Shown here piece after piece: positions 20,845-27,574 of a stretch of DNA of 64,000 nucleotides. Under the pieces are notes generated by a model. That model had not been told where the DNA came from. It searched no databases and saw only the letters and a list, made by a program, of their open reading frames with translations. Source of the DNA: Nitrosomonas sp. (GTDB lineage Bacteria > Pseudomonadota > Gammaproteobacteria > Burkholderiales > Nitrosomonadaceae); assembly GCA_016721865.1 (NCBI GenBank), contig JADKHF010000042.1, forward strand, positions 62,001 to 126,000, read 5' to 3'. Position 1 is the stretch's first letter; each line of letters starts with the position of its first letter. The position numbers were made by a program, and so were the translations under genes.

Positions 20845-22269
20845 TCATCCATTTCTTGAAAGAATATGGATTGTGGTGATGCCTAAAATGCTTCCTAATA
20901 CCAGCGGAGTGGCCCACAATTGCCACCAGGGCGCATCCGCTGAAATCGCGTAGGGACGCGGCCAAGCAATATTGATGAGTTCAAACAATGACCAGATAAA
21001 TGCCAGGATATTGATGACCAACCCCCATGCGCCCAGTTTTAATTCGCCGAGTTGAGGATTCCACCGCCCTGTGAGCCGGGCAAACAAGGCAAAGCCCGTG
21101 GTGAACGTGAACATGGCGTATAAACCGCCGGTACCGAAAGCGATGATGGTGGCCACGGCGTCGTCATTGAGTCCGAAGATCAATCCGCAACCTGCCAGCA
21201 GAACGGTAAAGAGAACCGCATTGCGCGGCGTTTTGCTGGCCGTTACCTGACTCAACAGTGCTGGCATATTGCCTTCCCGCGCCATGGAAAAAACAATGCG
21301 TGAAGAGTATTTGACCATGGATGCGCCGCAGGCCAGGAAAGCCGTCATCACAATGGCCAAAAAGGGTTTTTCAAACCAATCGCCTATACTGCTGGCAATC
21401 AAGGGGGTAACCGGATCGGTCGTATGGCTGGAATTTCTTAATGTGTCATGCTCAAAGGCCAGAATCAGCGCGGCTGAATTGAACAAGACGACTGTGCCGA
21501 CAACGAGTAGCGACATGAAAATTGCACGGGGCACCATGCGTTTCGGTTGATGGGTTTCCTCCGCTGTGGTGGAACAGGCATCAAAGCCGATAAAAGCCCA
21601 GCCGGCAATGGCCAATGCCGCCAGGAAAGCAGCCATTTCACTGGGTGCTGTTCCGCTACCCATGTGCTGGAACAATTCCATAAATGGATGCTGACGAAAG
21701 AAAAGAAATAGCAAGAGCGCCACGCCGAATGACCCGACGACTTCCGCGTAAACACCCAGTTTGATGACAAGATTGAAAATACTGACCGGAGCCAGATTGA
21801 GTATTGTGCAGATAAGCAGAAATATCGCACCCCAGAGCACCATCATGCCGCCGCCATCACCCGGCGATCCGCAAAAGGTGGCCAGCCAGAAGCCGCCGGT
21901 ATAAGCGGTCGTGGTGACCATGGCGATGGTGGAGCAAATATAAATCACGCCGGCATATTGCCCGGCGATCGCGCCGCCGAGTTGCCGCGCCCATTTATAG
22001 GCCCCGCCAGCAATCGGGAATTGTGATGACAATTCGGCGTAAACAGTCGCCACCAGTAACTGCATGAGCAAGCACACCGCCAGCGCAGCAAACCAGCCAC
22101 CACCGGCGACAACAGTTTGCACACCGATGATGGCATACAGTCCGGCGACCGGAGAGACAACCGCAAAACCGAGCGTGAAACTGTGCCATACACTCATGCT
22201 GCGATTGAGGGTATTACCTGTTACATGGGCATCTTGCGAAGCAGCGATTTGTTTTGTTGAACCTGACAT
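20845..22269 (-). CDS. APC superfamily permease, probable guanidine or amine importer
   Basis: Twelve-helix amino acid-polyamine-organocation transporter of the inner membrane. It opens MSGSTKQIAASQDAHVTGNT and has the APC signature around FTLGFAVVSPVAGLYAIIG and AIAGWAFIGFDACSTTAEET. I place the start at 22269, preceded by GGAG at good spacing. An upstream in-frame ATG near 22323 falls inside the leader hairpin and would add implausible residues. It is the first gene after the guanidine-I riboswitch and is followed by the deiminase pair and the carboxylase, so guanidine is the likely cargo. That assignment is from context; related APC carriers move amino acids or choline-like amines. Confidence 0.8.
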   Translation of the reverse strand: MSGSTKQIAASQDAHVTGNTLNRSMSVWHSFTLGFAVVSPVAGLYAIIGVQTVVAGGGWFAALAVCLLMQLLVATVYAELSSQFPIAGGAYKWARQLGGAIAGQYAGVIYICSTIAMVTTTAYTGGFWLATFCGSPGDGGGMMVLWGAIFLLICTILNLAPVSIFNLVIKLGVYAEVVGSFGVALLLFLFFRQHPFMELFQHMGSGTAPSEMAAFLAALAIAGWAFIGFDACSTTAEETHQPKRMVPRAIFMSLLVVGTVVLFNSAALILAFEHDTLRNSSHTTDPVTPLIASSIGDWFEKPFLAIVMTAFLACGASMVKYSSRIVFSMAREGNMPALLSQVTASKTPRNAVLFTVLLAGCGLIFGLNDDAVATIIAFGTGGLYAMFTFTTGFALFARLTGRWNPQLGELKLGAWGLVINILAFIWSLFELINIAWPRPYAISADAPWWQLWATPLVLGSILGITTIHILSRNG

Positions 22270-22303
22270 AACCAGTCTCCATACAAAAGGGTTTACCGGG
22301 ATT

Positions 22304-22326
22304 GTAATGTACTTCGAGTACATTAC
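22304..22326 (-). promoter_or_regulatory. Hairpin between riboswitch aptamer and permease start
   Basis: A perfect 10-bp stem GTAATGTACT/AGTACATTAC with a 3-nt loop, directly 3' of the aptamer in the transcript. No strong U-run follows on the minus strand. It may form part of the expression platform, or hold apart the aptamer and the ribosome-binding region. Confidence 0.6.
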
Positions 22327-22332
22327 GCTTAA

Positions 22333-22428
22333 CCTCCCGGGCTTTTATCCCTCCGTGGAGTCTCGTTATCACGAGACCGGAAACTCTTGGACCAGACACC
22401 GTTGATTGCACCGGACGGAACCCTAGTT
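22333..22428 (-). ncRNA. Guanidine-I (ykkC subclass 1) riboswitch aptamer
   Basis: On the minus strand the leader contains CTAGGGTTCCG (22425-22415), then GTCTGGTCCAAGAG, and then ACGGAGGGATAAAAGCCCGG followed by GAGG (22356-22333). These three blocks, in this order and spacing, are the conserved core of the guanidine-I riboswitch, which switches genes on when guanidinium is bound. It stands 64 nt before the permease start. The element identifies the ligand of the operon far better than the enzymes' historical 'urea' names. Confidence 0.93.
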
Positions 22429-22438
22429 TCCCTATGAA

Positions 22439-22468
22439 TTACTGCTTTTTGAGTTGCTATGCCGTCAA
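22439..22468 (-). promoter_or_regulatory. Candidate promoter for the guanidine operon
   Basis: On the minus strand TTGACG (22468-22463) is followed after about 17-19 nt by a weak -10 region in GCAGTAATTC. Initiation would fall just before the aptamer. The -35 is good and the -10 poor. Confidence 0.35.
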
Positions 22469-22689
22469 TCGTTCAGTTGGCATTTTGGAAAGCGGGTAAC
22501 TTGCGGAATTCTAACTGTGCCATTTGTAAAAGCAATGTTTTTGCAGATTGCGTTATTGCTTGTTTTGATAGGCGAATTGTAGAGCTGGATTCCAGCGTCT
22601 TGCTGTTTTCATTCTGTATTTTCGGGTCTGACAAGTTTGGTATGCTGACAGCTAAATCGGTCAATTAGCTTAAAACATAAGGGGATGAC

Positions 22690-22752
22690 ATGAACAATAC
22701 AGTATTAGATCTCATTTGTGACGTATTATATTACGTCGTTTCGGACGTCTAA
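22690..22752 (+). other. 20-codon ORF before a GTTAGGC cassette boundary
   Basis: MNNTVLDLICDVLYYVVSDV, preceded by AAGGGG. Its stop TAA sits in GTCTAATTGTAGTTAGGC, beside the GTTAGGC at 22758. It also spans the inverted repeat GACGTA...TACGTC. It may be the truncated end of a lost gene or a leader peptide. The rest of 22429-22780 shows no gene. Confidence 0.25.
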
Positions 22753-22780
22753 TTGTAGTTAGGCCTCTAAGGACCCCACT

Positions 22781-23403
22781 ATGTCAGTCAAGAATCAATT
22801 TATTCTTCGAGGCGCAGAACAGCAGCCGTTGTCCCCGCATCACTATGGCTATTGGTCAGCGTTATGGGCATTCGATATCGCCAAAGGGACACTAGGCGAT
22901 CTATCTGACCAGAAATACGCTAGTCATCCCTCTGTCACCTCAATCAGGAAGAACATCCTTCCATTCTTGGTGCATGTCTCCGCTATGTACACAGCAGCGT
23001 ACGCCGCGTATGCATTCTGTGTGCTCAGGGCACACCGTCGGAGCTATTCCCATCGATCAGACAAGGGGTTGTGGTTGGTATGGGTGAATGGCTAATGAAA
23101 CTTGACGGTCTAGCATCATCCGAGAGAATTACCATGATCGAAGCATTTCAAGACATCTATGGTGAATACGTCACTGCGCTAATTCAGGATTGGCAGGAAC
23201 TGGAAAATCGAGAACCTGATGTCTTCTATGCGAACCCTCTGAAAGCTGATGAGCTATTCCTTGACTTCATTTCCCATGTGTATTGGGGAAAAATGCGGCC
23301 ATCGGAACTGGAATATATGCAGCTTGACTTTCTCCACGTAACAGAAAGTATGTTGGCATTTTATCGCGCGCAGAAGGACGAAATTGGAATCTCATTTATT
23401 TGA
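22781..23403 (+). CDS. Hypothetical protein, frameshifted, cassette-like context
   Basis: I do not recognise the family. The frame from 22781 (MSVKNQFILRGAEQQPLSPH) has AAGGA upstream of its ATG. It drifts out near 22990-23030, where a second frame takes over as TPSELFPSIRQGVVVGMGEW and runs to 23403 (ending QKDEIGISFI). A joined product of about 207 residues is more plausible than two overlapping genes. The C-terminal half is acidic and helical. Codon choice and the lack of relatives in the neighbourhood suggest acquired DNA. Confidence 0.5.
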
Positions 23404-23412
23404 GGTATTTGT

Positions 23413-23841
23413 ATGTCAGCGGACATTATTGCTGTAGTTGGCACCCTGTCAGGGGTATTGATTGGCGGGCTCATAAACTACTTCGCGAGCCGAAGCGTCA
23501 AGAATCACGAGTGGAGACTTGTGCTTGCGAGGGAACAAAGCGCCGTTCGTCACAAGATTTACGCAGAGTTTCTCGTCGAGACGCAGCGGCTCGTTACACA
23601 GGCCAGAGAGGAAAAGATATCGTCCCTCGCTAACCTTGACTTGCTTAATGGGAAATTCGCTGAATTATCGCTTGTCGCTCCAGACCGTGTTTTGGAGGCA
23701 GCAAAGAAATCGGCAGACTATGCAATCACTAGTCATAGCGCGCAACCTGCGAAGGAAGTAGCAGACTTCTTTAAACTGAAAGAGATGTTTATCGCGGTCG
23801 CACGCCAAGACATAGCAGCGACGTTGAATGGCAAGGCCTAA
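23413..23841 (+). CDS. Hypothetical protein with an N-terminal membrane anchor
   Basis: 142 residues. An N-terminal hydrophobic helix (IIAVVGTLSGVLIGGLINYF) is followed by a soluble helical region rich in Lys, Glu and Ala. Such single-anchor coiled-coil proteins are common in mobile gene cassettes. The start is 9 nt after the preceding gene's stop. Its stop codon TAA is part of GCCTAAC (23836-23842), the left arm of the attC-like element. Function unknown. Confidence 0.6.
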   Translation: MSADIIAVVGTLSGVLIGGLINYFASRSVKNHEWRLVLAREQSAVRHKIYAEFLVETQRLVTQAREEKISSLANLDLLNGKFAELSLVAPDRVLEAAKKSADYAITSHSAQPAKEVADFFKLKEMFIAVARQDIAATLNGKA

Positions 23842-23870
23842 CACTGCGCCCCTGAGCTTGGACGTTAGGC
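23836..23870 (+). other. attC-like inverted core sites flanking the cassette-like genes
   Basis: GCCTAAC (23836-23842) and GTTAGGC (23864-23870) match the RYYYAAC and GTTRRRY consensus of integron attC ends. They lie immediately after a stop codon, as in gene cassettes. Another GTTAGGC is at 22758-22764, just before the first gene. At 35 nt this site is shorter than typical attC sites and its inner arms pair poorly, so it may be degenerate or coincidental. No integrase is in the window. Confidence 0.4.
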
Positions 23871-24093
23871 GTTTTGGTTTCTTACGTGTTGGTTTGGTTC
23901 GCCTTAATCAGCTTCAGCATTGGGGTCAGGTCGCGAAAAAAGAAAATATATATACTCTCACTGCCCCGTTAACTTTCACAGCACGGTAGTTTGGGGTGAC
24001 GATAGGAACCCCAACCTCACACGGCCGCATGAATTGTTGGAACTCGTCGACTCATTACAACCTGCAAGTCCTCTTAAGGAAACCTTGAGCAAG

Positions 24094-24164
24094 TGTCATT
24101 TCGAGCGTAGCGAGGAATCTGCGTGAAGCAACATCATAGATTTCTCGCTACGCCCGAAATGACA
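24094..24164. repeat. 71-bp palindromic repeat element
   Basis: Left arm TGTCATTTCGAGCGTAGCGA and right arm TCGCTACGCCCGAAATGACA belong to 27-bp inverted arms separated by 17 bp; only two positions mismatch. Such TGTCATTTCGAGCG palindromes are dispersed in many bacterial genomes. It would form a strong hairpin and lies 16 bp beyond the 3' end of the toxin gene. The rest of 23871-24093 shows no gene. Confidence 0.8.
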
Positions 24165-24180
24165 GTTATTCAGAGATTCC

Positions 24181-24510
24181 TTAGTAAGCAAATAACTCTT
24201 GCAGCCGGCGGCACAATTCGATTTGAGCAGCTTCGTCAATCACACCGAGCTTACTGATTAAACGTGTTTTATCCACCGCCCGAATTTGATCCAGAAGAAT
24301 GAGACCTTGTTTATTCTTGAAAGTACAAGCAACCCGGCAAGGGAATTCAAGGCCTTTGGTTGTCATCGGTGCCATGAGCACTGTGGATAAAGCGGATAGC
24401 TCATTGGGGGATATCACAACACAAGGTCTTGTTTTATTGATTTCCGAACCTTGGGTAGGATCGAGCTGTACCAGCCAGACTTGGAACGGCAGAATCGTTT
24501 GAGTTACCAA
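24181..24510 (-). CDS. MazF/PemK-family toxin endoribonuclease
   Basis: Sequence-specific mRNA interferase of a type II toxin-antitoxin pair. The N-terminal FQVWLVQLDPTQGSEINKTR and then PCVVISPNEL are the MazF signature, with the catalytic Arg in the R-PCVV block; LLDQIRAVDKTRL follows, as in the family. 109 residues, normal length. The start is a TTG at 24510, inside the end of the antitoxin gene, a typical coupled arrangement. Confidence 0.92.
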   Translation of the reverse strand: MVTQTILPFQVWLVQLDPTQGSEINKTRPCVVISPNELSALSTVLMAPMTTKGLEFPCRVACTFKNKQGLILLDQIRAVDKTRLISKLGVIDEAAQIELCRRLQELFAY

Positions 24511-24758
24511 CTTAAATCATCATCAGTGGATAAAGGGGCATTCAGCCATTCCTGATCCAGTGTTTCCTTGCCGTGGGTTTTCAGTGTTTTTTCGATGGAT
24601 TCCTTCCAGCCCGTTCTTGCATCTTTCTTGGGTGTAATCAGTAAACCACCTTCTACGACTTGTAATTGCAGATCTTTTCCTTCCAGTTGCGCTTGTTCAA
24701 TCAGTGGCTTGGGGATACGGATGCCGTGGGAATTTCCAATTTTAACGAGATGGGTCAT
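24504..24758 (-). CDS. MazE-type antitoxin, AbrB/SpoVT DNA-binding domain
   Basis: 84 residues. The N-terminal swapped-hairpin AbrB fold reads MTHLVKIGNSHGIRIPKPLI and would bind the operon's own promoter. The acidic, flexible C-terminus (LNAPLSTDDDLSW) would wrap the toxin. It precedes and overlaps the toxin gene by 7 nt. Autoregulation by the complex is expected from the family; no operator was identified. Confidence 0.9.
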   Translation of the reverse strand: MTHLVKIGNSHGIRIPKPLIEQAQLEGKDLQLQVVEGGLLITPKKDARTGWKESIEKTLKTHGKETLDQEWLNAPLSTDDDLSW

Positions 24759-24895
24759 GGGAAAATCATGGAATATGGGATGGAGATTTGTAACTTTAAT
24801 GTAATTACATTATGCATGCAAAAATTTTTTTATTAATGATTTTTATGCCATATTTTGGAATTGATTGTGTTTTAAATGAATGAGAGGCGGGTAAT

Positions 24896-25063
24896 TAACC
24901 CGAATATTTCATAAATTGGCACGTGACCTCACTTGCCTTTTGATTAATAAGAAGGATTTTGCTCAGTCGGGTGTATGAGTCACTACACCACTCTTTCTCA
25001 AAACTTCCCTGTTAATCAAAATCCTGCGTGATCATCGCGCGAATTTATGAAATATTCGGGTTA
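24896..25063. mobile_element. 168-bp MITE with 22-bp terminal inverted repeats
   Basis: The ends TAACCCGAATATTTCATAAA and TTTATGAAATATTCGGGTTA are perfect inverted repeats, each extended by two more bases to 22 bp. Inside, TTTTGATTAA and TTAATCAAAA form a second inverted pair. There is no coding capacity. This is the structure of a non-autonomous element mobilised by a transposase encoded elsewhere. No clear target-site duplication was seen. It lies between the toxin-antitoxin operon and the aminotransferase gene. Confidence 0.8.
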
Positions 25064-25253
25064 GATAGCGTCGAGCAAGAACCGCATTTGCGCTAATGGT
25101 TCATAATTTCAGATTGCTACGCGAATTTCTTTGCTTTTCTATAAGGATAATTTATTGAGCACACCTTTGTTTATAGTAAACTCTCGCTTCACTTGTTAAA
25201 ATCAACATTTTTCAAAAATAGATCAGATTACATTACTTAACTTAGGACTGTTC

Positions 25254-26471
25254 ATGAATACCGAAGATTTTCGCCCAGAAAAAGAAATCAAAATATTTTA
25301 TCCACCACAGCGCATTCTGATGGGACCGGGACCATCGGATACGCACCCGCGTGTTCTCAATGCCATGGCACGCCCGACCTTAGGCCACTTGGATCCTGTT
25401 TTTACCGAAATGATGGAAGAAATTAAAGGGTTGATGCGCTATGCATTCCAGACCAAAAACCGCATGACCTTTCCGGTTTCCGGACCCGGATCTGTCGGGA
25501 TGGAAATGTGTTTTGTTAACATGATTGAGCCCGGTGATAAAGTGATCGTTTGCCGAAATGGGGTTTTCGGCGGTCGTATGATCGAGAATGTTGAACGCCA
25601 TGGCGGTGTTGCGGTGGTGGTCGATGACAAATGGGGTGAACCGGTTGATCCGCAGAAAGTGGAAGATGCGCTGAAAAAGAACCCCGATGCCAAGATTGTT
25701 GCGTTTGTTCATGCGGAAACTTCTACCGGCGCGCAGTCCGATGCCAAAACACTGTGCGAAATCGCGCGCAAATACAATTGCCTGACGATTGTGGATACCG
25801 TCACTTCGCTGGGTGGCACGCCGATTAAAGTCGATGAATGGGGAATCGATGCGATCTACTCCGGCAGCCAGAAATGCTTATCCTGTCCGCCTGGTCTTTC
25901 GCCGGTGAGTTTTTCAGAACGGGTGACAGATCTGGTTAAAAATCGTAAGACGAAAGTACATAGCTGGTTTATGGATATCGGCTTGTTACTGAATTACTGG
26001 GGATCGGCAGCACGTACTTATCACCATACGGCACCGACCAATGCACTTTATGCATTGCATGAGTCATTGCTGATGCTGGCTGAAGAAGGATTGGAACATC
26101 ACTGGGCACGCCATGAGTATCATTATGAAGCATTAAAGGCAGGGTTTGCCACATTGGGCATGAATTATGTAGTTGCGGAGCAACATCGCTTGCCGCAACT
26201 GAATTCCGTTTTTGTACCGGCCGGCGTGGATGAAAAAGAAGTCCGCCGCCGCTTGTTGGATGACTATAGTCTTGAGATTGGCGCCGGTTTGGGTGATTTT
26301 GCAGGAAAAGTATGGCGCTTTGGTTTGATGGGCACATCCTGTCGCGTTGAAAACGTGATTTTCTGCTTAAATGCACTGGAAAGTATCCTGTCCGACATGG
26401 GCATGAAAGTAGAGCGCGGTGCTGCGGCATCAGCGGCGCATCAGAAGTATGCAGAAAACCCTATGTTTTAA
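25254..26471 (+). CDS. Class V PLP aminotransferase (serine/alanine-glyoxylate transaminase type)
   Basis: Transfers an amino group to glyoxylate from serine or alanine; in one-carbon metabolism and photorespiration-like salvage it makes glycine. 405 residues. Landmarks are [33 protein letters not shown] and [12 protein letters not shown] with the PLP lysine. The C-terminus [12 protein letters not shown] fits the family. It is monocistronic: the MITE region lies upstream and a strong terminator follows. Serine-glyoxylate, alanine-glyoxylate and related activities cannot be separated from sequence alone. Confidence 0.88.
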   Translation: MNTEDFRPEKEIKIFYPPQRILMGPGPSDTHPRVLNAMARPTLGHLDPVFTEMMEEIKGLMRYAFQTKNRMTFPVSGPGSVGMEMCFVNMIEPGDKVIVCRNGVFGGRMIENVERHGGVAVVVDDKWGEPVDPQKVEDALKKNPDAKIVAFVHAETSTGAQSDAKTLCEIARKYNCLTIVDTVTSLGGTPIKVDEWGIDAIYSGSQKCLSCPPGLSPVSFSERVTDLVKNRKTKVHSWFMDIGLLLNYWGSAARTYHHTAPTNALYALHESLLMLAEEGLEHHWARHEYHYEALKAGFATLGMNYVVAEQHRLPQLNSVFVPAGVDEKEVRRRLLDDYSLEIGAGLGDFAGKVWRFGLMGTSCRVENVIFCLNALESILSDMGMKVERGAAASAAHQKYAENPMF

Positions 26472-26507
26472 GGTTTTCTCAAAATTCTGGCATTTTAGAT
26501 GCTCCAT

Positions 26508-26550
26508 GCCCCTTTCTTGTCTTGTACGATGATAAAGGGGCTATCTCTTT
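26508..26550 (+). terminator. Rho-independent terminator after the aminotransferase gene
   Basis: GCCCCTTT pairs with AAAGGGGC around an 18-nt loop and is followed by TATCTCTTTTATT. It lies 36 nt after the stop codon. Confidence 0.8.
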
Positions 26551-26580
26551 TATTGGCTTATAACGGATAATCCGGTCACT

Positions 26581-27573
26581 ATGGTTTTGGATTTTCCCCT
26601 ATCAGTTGTAGCAGCACCACTGTTATCTTTTTTCATCTCTTTTTTCTCAATTTTATGGCTGGTCAGGAGAAAAGCTGGTTGGGTACTGGATTACCCGAAT
26701 TCACGTTCGTTACATTCTGTACCAGTTTCACGTATTGGCGGCTTGGGATTGTTATTCGGAGTAATCACTACCTGGTTATGTTTCTCCATTGTAATCCCCA
26801 TTGCGATTTGGGCAGGCATAGGGCTGCTGGTGGTAATATCACTCATTGATGATGTTTGGCACGCGCCAGTATGGTGCCGGTTTCTGATACATTGCATCGT
26901 GTCTGCCGGATTTTCTATGGCTCTTTTGCTGGATATTTATGGCTGGGTGATGGTACTGTGTGTCGCAATGGCTATTGTCGGGATGTCTAATCTCTATAAC
27001 TTTATGGACGGCTCGGATGGCTTGGCGGGTGGAATGACTGTGATTGGATTTGGTTACTATGGCTTAATTGCATATCTGGCAGGGAATACCGATTTTGCTG
27101 TCGTGAATTTTTCAATAGCAGCAGCAGCAGTGGCTTTTTTGCTACATAATTTTCATCCGGCGCGCATTTTCCTGGGAGACGTGGGAGCTATTCCGCTTGG
27201 ATTCCTGGCCGCTGCATTGGGAATACTTGGATGGATGGATAATTTGTGGTCAATGTGGGTGCCGCTGCTGGTATTCTCGCCTTTCATCACAGATTCGACA
27301 GTTACACTGATAAAACGCTTATTGCGGGGGAAAAGAATCTGGCAGGCGCATTGTGAACATTATTATCAGCGCATGGTGCAAAACGGTTTTGGACATCGTA
27401 ATACAGCGTTATTCGCTTATGGTTTGATGCTTGCGGCTGGAGCAAGTGCTGTATGGGCGAGTGGGCAAGATCCGGCGGTGCAATGTTGGGTTGCAGTGCT
27501 ATGGGGAGGTTGTTATTTACTACTAATGTTTGTTTCTGATTGGAATCAGAAATATTATTCCAATCGAGAATAA
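26581..27573 (+). CDS. Polyprenyl-phosphate sugar-1-phosphate transferase (WecA/WbpL, GT4 family)
   Basis: Integral membrane enzyme that moves a sugar-1-phosphate from a UDP-sugar to undecaprenyl phosphate, starting O-antigen or capsule units. About ten membrane helices. It carries the family motifs PNSRSLHSVPVSRIGGLG, LIDDVWHAP (the Asp pair for magnesium), NLYNFMDGSDGLAGG and ARIFLGDVGAIPLGF. 330 residues. It is followed after one base by a WbpM-type gene, a pairing typical of O-antigen loci. Confidence 0.9.
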   Translation: MVLDFPLSVVAAPLLSFFISFFSILWLVRRKAGWVLDYPNSRSLHSVPVSRIGGLGLLFGVITTWLCFSIVIPIAIWAGIGLLVVISLIDDVWHAPVWCRFLIHCIVSAGFSMALLLDIYGWVMVLCVAMAIVGMSNLYNFMDGSDGLAGGMTVIGFGYYGLIAYLAGNTDFAVVNFSIAAAAVAFLLHNFHPARIFLGDVGAIPLGFLAAALGILGWMDNLWSMWVPLLVFSPFITDSTVTLIKRLLRGKRIWQAHCEHYYQRMVQNGFGHRNTALFAYGLMLAAGASAVWASGQDPAVQCWVAVLWGGCYLLLMFVSDWNQKYYSNRE

Positions 27574-27574
27574 C

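Noticed and set aside
22270..22323. Upstream in-frame start of the permease
   Set aside because: It lies within the riboswitch hairpin and lacks a ribosome-binding site; the ATG at 22269 has GGAG.
22304..22326. LexA- or TetR-type operator
   Set aside because: The palindrome has a 3-nt loop and sits in a riboswitch leader, so an RNA hairpin is more likely than a protein site.
23071..23403. Separate gene overlapping the previous one
   Set aside because: The same frame is open upstream of its ATG and carries plausible protein, so a frameshifted single gene is simpler.
25064..25253. Glycine riboswitch or other metabolite leader before the aminotransferase gene
   Set aside because: No conserved aptamer core was found; only AT-rich sequence.
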